Source of the DNA: Panicum virgatum
Taxonomy: Eukaryota; Streptophyta; Magnoliopsida; Poales; Poaceae
Direction of reading: 5' to 3'
DNA length: 64,000 nucleotides
NCBI RefSeq assembly: GCF_016808335.1
Contig: NC_053142.1
Location: 40,467,674 to 40,531,673, forward strand
The notes under the pieces were generated by a model. The model ran no database searches. It was not told where the DNA came from and saw only the letters and a list, made by a program, of their open reading frames with translations. Each line of letters starts with the position of its first letter. Position 1 is the stretch's first letter. Shown here one piece after another: positions 30,805 to 41,621 of the stretch. Both the position numbers and the translations under genes were made by a program.

Positions 30805-33800
30805 GGATTCAGATCGCCTACAGTCGCGGTCTTCGACTGCAGCCGGCAGTCTGACTCATCTGCACCGTCCCGCTGCGATCCAACAGCAGCGCCTCAAAAC
30901 TCCTCTCGCGGGTCGCGCAGCAGGCAATCAGAGAGGCCCATCTAAGCCTAAAGCACAACCCTGCCTATTCCCCTTCACCATCGACCATCGTCTTTCTCGT
31001 CTCCTCAATGCAGATTGAGCTCTTCTCAAACGTCTTCGCCCTGGGAGCAGGCTGCAGCTGCCCGGCGCTCCCCGCTTGGGATTGGCAGTGGCAGAGCTTG
31101 ACCGCGAGGCCGCGCCCTTTCTCCTCGTGCCCCGGCAGCCGAGCCCCTTCTCCTCGCGCTTCGGCGGCCGAGCCCCTACTTGGACCTCGGTGCCGCGCCC
31201 CGGCTGCAGCGGCCGCGGCCTGCTGCGGTGCCCTGCGTGTGGCTCCTGTCTCGCCCGCGCCAGTGGATCTCCGGAGTGCCCGAGCCGGTGGAGCAGCAGA
31301 TCACGAGAGCACGGCTACAAAGCTGAAGCTTCCAGATATAGTGTGTTCTGTACATCCTGCTTGAATGTGTGCTGTGAAATGTGCGTGTGGTAGTTAACTG
31401 GGCAAGTTTTGATTGTTAGGAAGCAGCAATGACTTTGCAAATTGCATAGATGGCAAATTGTGTTTTGAATTGTACTATCATATAAATGAGCACAAGGTTG
31501 CAGAGCTCAAAATATTATACCCGTTTTCTGCCTCTTTGGCATACTAAAATATAAACAAAAGGCCTCTTTGGCATACTGAAACAGAGACAAAAGGCTGCAG
31601 AGCTCAAAGGCACATACTGAACTTCACACTTGAAACATAGGACCAAAAGCTATTCTCCAAAACCAAACTTGAGTACTAGAATTCAACATTAAAATGATCG
31701 GTTGTTGCTCCCTGCAAAATGAAAGAAAATTAACAGAAAACTTTGTGCATCACTACATTAATCATTATTTTGAAATATTACCTTCAATAGTTGAGAGAAG
31801 GTATTGATGGCTATGTATGATTCGGACATCCCTTCCTTGGGACAAGAAGTACTAGGGGAAAATTTTGGACTGCAGCACTATCATCCAATGTCACTTTTGC
31901 AATTTCTTGTTTCTTCTAGTGAAAGAGAATCAAATAAGTAGATACAAGTGAACCTTTCTCCCTTGAATACAGCTAGAGAGAATCAACCATATTTTGTGTT
32001 ATTACATACCACATATTTTTTCCCCTTTTTCTTACTTCCCATCTTTGTACCTTTGTGCATCTTATCAAGCCATTTTTTTTGCGCTTTGAGGTTTTTGTCT
32101 GCACCTCCTTTTTCTTTAGGCGTGCTATAATCACCTCACTTGGAGGAGTAACATTCGTGGGAACAGTGACTGGATCCATAGTACCAGTACAAGCATTGAG
32201 TTCTTCATCAACTTGCTTGCTAAGAGAATCAAGTGTGTTGTTTACTAGCAAGGTGCACCGTGGATGACTGGCAACCCGAAGTGCCAAATTGAGAAATTTT
32301 CGAGTCAGATCTTTGTAGCGAAGCATATCATTTAATCTTGGATTCTCAACTATGTTTCTGCCTTGGTTGTCATGCACTGTTCCACTACGTGCTTCTCGTG
32401 TCCAACGCTTCAAAATGTATTGTCCTGGGAGTGATTTGATATTAATCAAATCAAGGACTTTTAGAGCATGGCCACACAAAATTCCAATTCTACCAAATTG
32501 CCCACAACTGCAGGTACTGATTTGCTCTAAAGGATCACCAGTAACTTTGTACTCCTTCTCAAATGTAAAATTTTCATCAAGACTCCCAATTCCTACAAGA
32601 TATTCATTGTTGTCTTCCAATGCCGTGGTACATGTACCATGGACCTTTCATATTCACCTTGAAAAGCTTCAAATATAATTGGTCTGTACAGCTTGCAAGT
32701 TTGGATTAGCATAGGTGTCTTCATTTTGGTTCTAGGTATTTTCTTCCTTAATTCAAATTCAGCATCTAGCTCTTTTTTCCTTTTATCTTCCACCACCCTT
32801 TCAAAATGCTTAAGAAATCGAATGATATCAAAATTAGATTTGAAATGCCTTTTCAGTTCACTATTTAGACTCTCACTCAATTGTGTACTTCTCATGCCTA
32901 ATGCAAACACATCCTTCATGTAACATTCAGCCCATTTTTCTTTAACCATGTATATACTATCCAACCAACTTTGCTTGCTTGCCTTTGCCCTTAGGGTGTT
33001 AAATGCTTGTCCAAATGTTTCCTCATCTTCGTACTCAAACATACATGCACTAAAATCTGCAAGAATACTATGTTCTTTCTCGTTGTCTTCAGCTTTCTGT
33101 TTGGGAGAAATATTGGATTCTTCCTCGTCGGCTTCATTTAGATGTTTAGTAGCATTCTGCATAATATGGAAAGTGCACAAACCATGCCATGCTTCTAAAA
33201 ATACTTCCTTAATTGCTTTTCCCATTGCAGAATCTTGATCAGTATAGATTATTTTAGGTTGCTTGCCACTATGTGCTTTCAGGAAGGTTTGAAATAACCA
33301 CTTGAAGGACTCAAATGTCTCATCGTACAAGAGAACATCATCAAAAACCACTGTTTCCCTAAAATGATTGAACCCGACAAATACTCCAAATGGTCTGCTT
33401 TCTTTGTTTGTTCCAAAAGTAGTGTCGAAACTGACAACGTCACCAAAATAAGCATAGTCAATGAGCATTTTAGCATCAACCCAGAATATGTTTGCTATTT
33501 GTTCTTCCTCGTCCAACTGCAATGCATATTGAAATGACGGGTTCTCAGCAATTTTATCTTGAAAATACATGAGCATGCTCTCTGCTTGACCATATGCCAT
33601 CTCCCGTTGGTGTTTGCCTCGTAAATAATTCTTATGGTCACGAAGAGTGTAACTGAGATTACATGAGCCACCAACTTGGAGACTAGCCAAATCATGTGCT
33701 GCTTTAGGCCTAATTCCTGCATCATCAGCTGTCTCAATTTCAAAACCTTGTAATTCTGAAATTTTTCTTTGAGAAGCCATCAAGTGCGAGGTTTCTGGCA

Positions 33801-34689
33801 AATGAAGGATGTGGTTGTGTTCCAAAACCAGATCAGCCACTTTATAAATTCTCTTCTCCTGGTCGAGTACAACACCTATGCGAACTTGACAATCAGTTCT
33901 AGTTTTAGCTCTTGGACACTTTGTTAGATGACCCCTTTTATCTTCTGATCGGTGACCCTCATTTGCGCAAACGTATCTGCAGGACCTAACTGTTCCATCC
34001 TTCCTTTTGTTTGCGTACCTTTTTCTAACCTCAAATCCTTTTTGGCCTCCATAGCTAATCCAAAACATCCAAGCTTCATCTATAGTTTTGAATTCCATGC
34101 CAACTTTAGGTAACAAACTAGGCAACAAGTCCTCCCTACAAGCAAAAGGTAAGTGATAATTGGAACAACTAAAATCTATTTGATCTCATGGGGGAAGAAG
34201 CAGCAACCATGGCATTACACACCTATTTTCTTCCATCTCAGATGTGCAGATTTCGTTTTGTTGAAAGCAAATAGAAGTTTCACTCAATCAGTTCCAACAC
34301 AATCTAACGAGAGGGACGAGCAAAGAGACTAAATTAGAACACCACCATTACAATATGAACACACAGGAAGAGAAAGGAGTGCAGATTACATACCTCTTCT
34401 TCTATCAGGACGAACAACCACGGACACCAGGGGATCGCTGCCTCATGGCTCGCCCTCGGCACTAGAGGATTGCCGTCTCGCGGCTCGCCGTAGCGCCAAA
34501 AGGACGAGCTCCGGCGCCAAAACAGCGACCACTGGCGCTAAAAAGCCGAGCGGATCGTCCTTCATTGGCAAAGGTTGTAGTCTTATTGGGCTAAGGCCCA
34601 GCACGCGGCCCGCGAGAGGAGTTTTGAGGCACTGCTGTTGGATTGCAGCCGGACGACGCAGATGAGTCGACTGCCGGCGATCTGAATCC
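30805..34689 (-). mobile_element. FAR1-type Mutator-like element, full length, 9-bp TSD
   Basis: The element starts GGATTCAGATCGCC and ends GGCGATCTGAATCC. GAGTGCGAT flanks it exactly at 30796-30804 and 34690-34698. The inverted repeats extend about 110 bases (30805-30920 against 34604-34689), sharing GACTCATCTGC and CTCAAAACTCCTCTCGCGGG. It encodes a FAR1/FHY3-like MULE transposase on the minus strand. The insertion lies 96 bases upstream of the thioredoxin m ATG, so it separates that gene from its native upstream promoter. Confidence 0.93.
31973..34098 (-). pseudogene. FAR1/FHY3-like MULE transposase, one frameshift
   Basis: An upstream untranslated exon ends at 34394 (donor GAAGAG|GTATGT), with an acceptor at 34136 and coding from the first in-frame ATG at 34098 (MEFKTIDEAW). 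In order: a FAR1 DNA-binding zinc domain (CRYVCANEGHR to VLEHNHIL), the MULE DDE transposase core (SFDTTFGTN, then YTDQDSAMGKA and GLCTFHIMQNA), and a SWIM zinc finger (CSCGQFGRIGILCGHALKVL). Near 32633 the frame shifts by one base, so the SWIM part is in another frame and the protein ends early as sequenced. Apart from this both parts are open, so the element may have been active recently. Confidence 0.85.
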
Positions 34690-34768
34690 GAGTGCGATGC
34701 GGCGGGCGAGGGGAGGTGGGTGGGTGGGATGTGGAGAGAAAGGGAGGCATGCCATGTGGGGCAGCTTC

Positions 34769-36143
34769 GGCCATGTTTGGTTTATAATGTGAAAAAAATT
34801 TAAAAAAAAACAAATATATGTATGGAGTACTAAAAGAAGTTTATTTGCGATTTTTTTTACGAATGAGTATAACTTTCCGAAACGAATCTAATAAGTCAAG
34901 TTCCACCATGATTGACTATAGTAATACTACAGTAACCACACCTAATCTACTGTATACTACTAATAAATCTAACAAGGCGACGGTACGTCGCCCGACCCGT
35001 CGCCTCCCCCGCACCATCGTCGTCCCGCCTGCGATTTCTGGCCGTACGATCCTCCTAGGTTGCCGCTCGATTATATCTGTTGGCTCTTCCACCGCTGCCG
35101 CAGGAGTTTGGGGTCATCCGGCGCCGTCCACGCTGCCTATGCCACCGTCCTCGCTACCCCAGGCCGTCGCACTCCTCCCTCTCCCCCCTTCGAAGGCAAT
35201 GCCTGCGGGCGGATCGAGACGGTCTCTCCTTCCCGCATCCCATCCCCCGCTCTGGGACTCATTCTCGACGGCCTCCGGGGCAGGGCCTGTGCTGCTCGCC
35301 GGTCCGCTCGCCCCCCGGCGTCGCGTCGGCGATGGTCACGCCAGTCTTCCACGCCCAGCCCCGACCGCCCGCCGCATCTGCAGCCACCTGAGCCGGAGCC
35401 TGCGCTGCCGGAAGTTCCGATCAGCCGTCAACACCCACAGAGAAGCTTCGCGAACAGGGCGTGCGTGTGGCAGCTTGCCGCCGGCCGGCCCACCTAGCTT
35501 TCCACTGTTGCCGGTCGTCATCAACGGCTGGGCCCCTCGCCGCGTCGACTCCTTTGAGAAGATTGACAAGGTATGCGCGCTTGCTTCCGCCCCAACTGTC
35601 TTGTTCATTCCCTCATGCCCGCTTGGGTCTCGCTTGGAGATTATTGTTGAAAAGATTGCTTTTGCAATTAATTCAATTTTGAGTGGAAGTGATTGCTAGC
35701 TAGCTACCAAACTCATCTCTGTAATGTTTATCTCTGGTTGCAAGCTATCATTTTGCTTTCACCTGATGTTTATCTGCCATTTGTGTGAATAGGTTTTTAG
35801 TTATATGCCCATATCACCCTATGTGTATATTAGGAAATTTAGTTGTGAATATTACTCTGAAATTGATGAATGAAAAGCACATGCAACTAGGCGTCGGTTA
35901 GATCCTAATTACTTCACTTATTGGTAGGATCAATTTGTATTTTTTACATATTATTTTGGTGTTATTTTATTTGATCGTAATGTTAACCAGTCATCCTCTA
36001 ATTATACGGTCAAAGACTTTATTAGCTACAACACATACTACAGTACCATAATTGTGAAGATTATTTTGTAATTAGACTTCATTTAATACCTCTAATTAGT
36101 GGTCAAAGGGGCGAAAAAATTTCACCCCTAACCAAACACGGCC
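34769..36143 (+). mobile_element. Non-autonomous element with captured exon, 3-bp TSD (TTC)
   Basis: Ends GGCCATGTTTGGTT and AACCAAACACGGCC are inverted repeats with one mismatch, flanked by TTC at 34766-34768 and 36144-36146. The outer 200 bases on each side are AT-rich MITE-type sequence of the family seen at 25446-25791. The centre, 34975-35700, is GC-rich and carries a kinase-like exon. This looks like a MITE-family element that has acquired host DNA. Confidence 0.7.
35458..35570 (+). pseudogene. Captured first-exon fragment of a CDK-like Ser/Thr kinase (At1g54610-type)
   Basis: The fragment reads VWQLAAGRPT, then after a TAG and a frame change VINGWAPRRVDSFEKIDK, and stops exactly at a donor-like AAG|GTATGC at 35570. 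A GW.PRR.DSFEKIDK block immediately before the glycine-rich loop is typical of plant CDK-related kinases of the IBS1/At1g54610 group, where an exon border also lies nearby. The rest of the kinase is absent. It is a passenger of the surrounding element. Confidence 0.55.
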
Positions 36144-36148
36144 TTCGA

Positions 36149-36706
36149 TCCAGTTCGCGTGTGGTGTGGTGACGCCGCGCGCCTGGGCTGGGCCCGTGGC
36201 TCGGTTTGGCAGTACTGAACGCCTGAAATGGCAAGTTTTTGGCTTCGAGACAGCGAAATCTGCGAGAACTGTGAACGCCGCGAACCCAGTATGGCAGCCA
36301 GGGCAGAAGTGTACAAGCAGAACCGTCTGGTGAATGCATTTCAGGCAGTTCTTATTGCAAGCCTGCAACTGTGCTTGCGTCCGATCCAATTGGAAATCTC
36401 TGCAGCATGTTTTCCTGTACCTGCATCCAACCTAACGATGAGTCTTTACATCGTTCCCGTATAATTCAAGAGTCACTTTAATTTAAAACTTAGCCGCAAA
36501 CAATGTTTAATCACAGACAATGATAACTCGATTCAGAATGGTGTGCTGGATGTATTTCTCTGGTATTTCTTACAGTTTATGCTGCAATAACAACTGCACT
36601 TGCATCTAATCCTATGATGTCTCTTCACAACATGTTTACTGTACTTGCATCCAGCTCAATGATGAATCTTTACAGCATGTTTCTTTACAAGTTCATCAAA
36701 TCAGTC
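36149..36706 (-). repeat. Dispersed repeat, copy B, joined to the truncated beta-xylosidase
   Basis: On the minus strand this matches 4766-5350 (copy A) through the landmarks listed there. The match appears to begin about GATTTGATGA near 36703, within the last codons of the broken xylosidase, so the repeat supplies the final residues and stop. Repeated GATGCAAGYNCAGT motifs occur inside. Confidence 0.7.
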
Positions 36707-39700
36707 ATCGGAATAGCCGTGAAGGATTCAGGGTACCAAGTCATAGCCAGCTTTCCTCCTGTCATTATCCCACACCAGATTAGTCCAACAGCCACCACAA
36801 CTTTTTCATGAAGTTTAAGCTGCTTGCTCACCTGGGTTGTACTTTCCAAAAAGAATTTCTGGAAGGACTTGCCCACCAACCTCGCCAGGATATCCAAGCC
36901 AAAGAATGCTTGCAATTCGTGGATCGTGCTTTGCAAAAGAAACGTCAACAGGACCACCACCCAAGAGAACCAATACAAGGGGTTTCTTTGTTACACTAGC
37001 AACAGTATGTATGAGGTTCATCTGCTTGCCTGGAAGGAGAAGGCTCACTCTATCAAAGTCTTCACGCTCTTCTGTCAGGTTCAACCCAGCAACTACAACA
37101 ACAATATCGGCTGCTTTAGCTGCTTCAATGGCTTCGCTGAACAAATCTGTTGAGTTACAGGAAACATCCTTGCATCCAGAAGCAAAGGTTGTTTGTGCAA
37201 CATAGGCTTGCATGCCTTTAACGAAGGTTGTAGGATTGCAGGGAACACCTGAATAAAGTGAATCTAATGTTAAAAATGTATTCATGATAGTAAGGTACCA
37301 AAATGTTTAATTGAGGCAGTGGTTTTAGACCTGTATAGTTTCCACCCATTGCGTATGCATCATTTGCAGATGGTCCAATAACAGCAACATGCCTAACTTC
37401 GCTTCTCTTCAGAGGCAAAAAACCATTGTCGTTCTTCAAAAGGACAGCACCCTGTTTTACAGCTTCTGCTGCAAGTTCTCTATGTTCTGCCGTGCACACA
37501 TTACTGGGCCCCAATCGGTTGTCGTTGAACTTATCAAATATCCCAAGACGAAATTGAACAAAGAATAGATTAAAAAGGGCACGATCGATATCTTGTTCTT
37601 GAACCTTCCCTTTCTCGATTGCTGACTTTGTATGAGTATGACGAACTAGGAACGAACCGCAATTGAGATCCATTCCTTCAAAAATGAGAGTAATCCTAAC
37701 ACTTCAGTGAAATACTAGTTGATAGATTGAAGACATGAATGGTTAGATGTTCTACGGAATCTATTTTTTACTAGATATCAAAAATCTGAACAATAATGTT
37801 GTCAAGGAATCAATGGAAGCAGAAATGAGAAGCCTAAATATGGAACAAGTCTATAATTACCTTTCCGATATTAGGGGTTACCACAACATGTTTTAAGTTA
37901 AAATACTAGGGTTGAGCAAGAAATCAAACTTCTAGTTTATAAAGACAAAAAAAAACACAAAGAAAATCACATTTGTGATTGAGGCTACTAACCTGCCTTA
38001 AGAACAATTGCTATTGAATCCTCATCTGAAGTAGTGTATGTCTGATTTTCGTGGATAATTGCCACAGCATCACAATCAGATGTAATGTACCTTCAACGAA
38101 TCAAATGAACACACATAAACAATAATGAAAATGCTGGGGTCTGGGGTTGATATAATGAAATTCATTGTTGTTCCTGACATATTCAAGGTTCAAGGCTCAA
38201 GACAGACAAATTCAGAGTTAGGGCAAGCTGCGTACCCCTTGAAGCCCCACTCATCCCTGGTCTTCTGCAGAAGATCTTTGCGAGCACACATCGGCACACC
38301 ATTTACTTGGTTATATGCGCACATCAAGCAGCTGGCGCGCCACCTGGATGCAGGTCTTGAAAGGAGGCTGGTATGTGTCCTCCAAATCTTGTGCAGTTAC
38401 CTGCCAGTGGCAGATTGCCATGACGACAACTTTTTTTCTTATCTCATGACAATCACAACTTGTTAAATATGGTGATTCCAAGCCTGTACTTCAACTTTCA
38501 GCTGAACATACTGATAACCAAACCACATGAAGATAAATATTTTGACCGGAAATTAAAATCTCAACCCAGTTTTTCATGAACATCTCAAAATGCTCCCTGG
38601 AGCAGGACATGTCAGTGTTTCTCTATGTCTTGACTAATATATAGGTGTTGACCGAAACCCCTGTGCAGTGGCCCGGCTTGTGAGCAGGGTTAACCAAATC
38701 GACCGGTCCGGTCAAACCGCCGCCCTCTGGTAGCGGTTTACCGGACCGGTTTGACCGGTAACCGGTGGAAACCGGTTGAATTCAAATTCAAATTCAAATA
38801 AATTCAAAAAATCCCGTGCAACCAGTTCTGACCGGTTTACCGGCCGGTTTTACCGGTTTACCGGCCGGTTTGACCGGTTTGAATTCAAATCCAAATTCAA
38901 AAACTCCCGTGCAACCGGTTTACCGGCCGGTTTTACCGGTTTACCGACCGGTTTGACCGGTTTACCGGCCGGTTTGACCGGTGGGTCTTAATGGGCCGGC
39001 CCATTTTTTCTTTTTCTTTTTTGATTTAACTTTAAATCCCCGCCAACTATACTAAATGAACGAATTTTTGAGAAAATTTGACACTATTAGATTCATTGCA
39101 CCTTGAAGTATTTTTAGGAATTTTTTAGAAATTTTTCATTTTTTGAATTTAAATTTAAATTTTGAATTTTGGCTGGTTGGGTACCGGACCAAACCGGAAC
39201 GGTTCCCACCGGTTTGGTGAACCTTGCTTGTGAGCAGCCTCGTACGGCTCTTGCTAAGAAGGTTGAAGACCCTCTCTATAAAAAAGTTCGAAAAAGCCTT
39301 CGCCCTCCTATTCAACGGGGCTATTAGAGAAGCAGCTTTGTTCCTTGACTTCTTTGTTTTTGAGATTATATAAGTTCAGAGAAATGATAAGGCCTGAATG
39401 TCTTCACCTTGGCATTGAAGGTGTACCTCGAGAAGCCCTCCCACTTCTCCATGTCATACGCTGTATAGTGCTTACAGCAGGCCGAAAGCCTAATCCTGCC
39501 TTCCTCCCCGTAGTCCCACTGGAAGCCCTTGACGTACTCGAGGGAGTAGGCGGCGGCGACGGCGGGGTCCTCCCCAGACGTCTCCTGGCCGCGGCCCCAG
39601 CGCGGGTCGCGAAAGATGTTGATGTTGGGCGCCCAGTGCGTGAGCCCCGCCTGGCCGGCGCTGTGCATGCCGAGGGCCTCGGTGGCTACGGCCCCGGCCA

Positions 39701-40081
39701 CCGCGCGCCACAGCGAGCGGTTGAAGGCGGCGGTGGAGAGGATGACCTGCGGGAAGGCGGTGGCGGCGCGGACGGGCCCGAGGAGAAGTTGACCCCGGGC
39801 CCGTTGTCGGCGAGCCCGTGGAGGGACTCGGACCACCACTGGTAGGGCGGGACGCCCAGGCGCGGGACCCCGTCCACCGTGTTGGACAGCTGCGCGATCT
39901 TCTCATCGAGGGTGAGGAGCGAGACGAGCGAGCGCGGGCGGGCCGGGATGGAGAGCGAGGCGTCGCAGAACGGGTAGGCGCTCGCCGAGTCCGGCGACGC
40001 GCAGGGGCGCGCGTTCGGCGGTGGCGCCGCCGCCGCCGCGGCGCCGGCGAGGGCGAGGAGGCAGAGGAGGGCGAAAAGCAT
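36685..40081 (-). pseudogene. Beta-D-xylosidase (GH3), broken and truncated
   Basis: Six exons on the minus strand: 40081-39408, 38400-38236, 38090-37993, 37675-37331, 37248-36832 and 36758-36685. The product would be a secreted cell-wall GH3 enzyme acting on xylan and arabinoxylan. A signal peptide is visible ([17 protein letters not shown]), as are [18 protein letters not shown], the nucleophile region GYITSDCDAV split over exons 2 and 3, and the second GH3 domain. One base is missing near 39773 (after FSSGP) and two near 38347 (after KTCIQ). After AMTWYPESFTAIPMTD the family continues for about 200 residues with a fibronectin III-like domain, but here it stops at once because the dispersed repeat begins. 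It may be a pseudogene; the small indels could also be assembly errors. It is closest in my memory to BXL6-like proteins. Confidence 0.88.
38688..39225. mobile_element. Foldback-like element of ACCGGTTT repeats in xylosidase intron 1
   Basis: GCTTGTGAGCAG flanks the element at 38676-38687 and 39226-39237. The ends GGTTAACCAAATCGACCGG and CCGGTTTGGTGAACCTT are inverted repeats. The interior is built of many TTTACCGGCCGGTTT and GACCGGTTTGACCGG units on both strands plus ATTCAAATTCAAA runs. The direct duplication is 12 bases, of which a 9-11 base true duplication plus chance matches is possible, so a MULE-like origin is plausible but not proven. Confidence 0.7.
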
Positions 40082-40227
40082 GGCGGGGTCTAGCCGTTAG
40101 GTGGAACTGGGGGGATGATTCGATCGAAGAAATTTGGCTCTACCCTCGAGTGGCTTGCGGGTTTAAGCGACCGCTGCCCGCTGCAGTGCTGTCACGGGAC
40201 GGCGTCGAGACCTCCGAGAGAATATTT

Positions 40228-40500
40228 AGGCCCCATTCTTTTAAAACAGTGTGAAGCGATTTTTCTGGTGAAATAGCTTTTCTGATAAAACTAAATCTGT
40301 TTTGAAAAACGTTTTGCGAAATAGCTTCTTTTTAGTAAAGTTGGATGAAGTCACGTTTTTAGCTTCACCCCGCTAGCGGAAGCACATAGATAACTTCACA
40401 TGTTGCTTCAAGAGAGAAACTGCTACAGTTTTACCTCTTTGACATAGCTTCACAAGAAGCTGTTTTTGAAGCTCTTCTTGAAACAATGCCAAAGGGGTAG
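40228..40500. repeat. MITE-like element upstream of the xylosidase gene
   Basis: Left end GGCCCCATTCTTTTAAAACAG and right end around AAACAATGCCAAAGGGG are imperfect inverted repeats. Inner GAAGC/GCTTC-rich segments (TTTTTCTGGTGAAATAGCTT, AGCTTCACAAGAAGCTG) allow a hairpin. It lies about 150 bases upstream of the xylosidase ATG. Confidence 0.6.
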
Positions 40501-41621
40501 TAGATACTGGGACGATGAGCAGAGACTGACATGTGGGGTCGGCCGACGGCATCGTGGAGTCTGGACTGAAGTGAGGTGGAGAGCAGAGGTGGCTAGCTGC
40601 CCAGTTGTATGAATAGGACGAGTTGCTTGCTAGCTCGGCATATCCGTAATACATTTTTGGATAGGTATGGCCAAGTCATGCTCCGGATTATCAACGGAAA
40701 TCAGGAATCGTGTATGGACCCGCAAAGATATGTGGCTGCTCCATTCGTCGTCGTTGCTTTGTGAGAAGATGCTGTGCTGACGAGCTGCCTAGCTGCCGGC
40801 CAAAGCCCAAAGCCCGTTCGCCGTTCCCTGTTCTTGGCTTCAGCTCTGGCTCTCCCGGGTATCTCGATGGTGCCGTGCAATCACGCTACGTGGGGAGCAG
40901 GGAAATTTATGGTCGCCGGCCAATCGCGGCTGTTTGTTACCCGATTTACCGTACGCTTGCGTGCGCCGTCACGTTCACAGTTGCGCCAAAATCCTTCACC
41001 CCAGGAACAGTGGAGCACGCTCCCTGTTTTCTGCGATTCTTCTTCCCTTTCTCACGAAGGCTTGGTGATTTTTTTTGAAAGGCAGCATTATATTGGATTA
41101 ATTTAACTGATCGTTACGAAGAAAACTAGCAAGGTGACCCGCGCAAATAGCGCGGGTGGCTAGTTTTATTTTTATTCTTCCATCTGTAATTCCTTAAAAT
41201 TTATGTATATATACATTTATTTTATTTTATGGTCGCGGTATATTTTCTCTATTACGTGCAACGAGCTCTACAAATTTATTATTATAGCCGGCAGTGGTCG
41301 TCATCACTCTCTCAAAGTCTCACTCGAATTCACTTTTTTCTACTCATAGTTTTTTTGTTTTTTTAACAATGCTATTAAATTATACTTCTCCATGGCCATG
41401 CCAATGGTTTTTTAGTTGCTAACATGCTTCCTAGATCGCACACTAACAATTTATTTGGTTGGACCTCATCTCCTCCTAAAACTTCTTTAGTTTTGACTTT
41501 AATAGTGAAATCACATTTTTTTCATGGTGGCCCGTGCTAATAGCGCAGGTAGCTAGTTTTTTATTTATTTTCTTAAATTTTTTATCTTGACAGAATAGTC
41601 TATTTGGTATTTTACTATACC
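40501..41621. other. Intergenic with two Helitron-like 3' hairpins
   Basis: No gene is recognised. At 41137-41163 the sequence ACCCGCGC-AAATA-GCGCGGGT is a perfect hairpin followed by GGCTAG and then T, and a degenerate copy ends CTAG at 41553-41556. A GC-rich hairpin just before CTAG with T following is the pattern of Helitron 3' ends. Matching 5' ends were not located. Confidence 0.35.

Noticed and set aside
34818..35699. 293-codon plus-strand frame as a gene
   Set aside because: It begins in MITE-type arm sequence and only a short kinase-like piece is recognisable; it is inside a transposon with matched ends.
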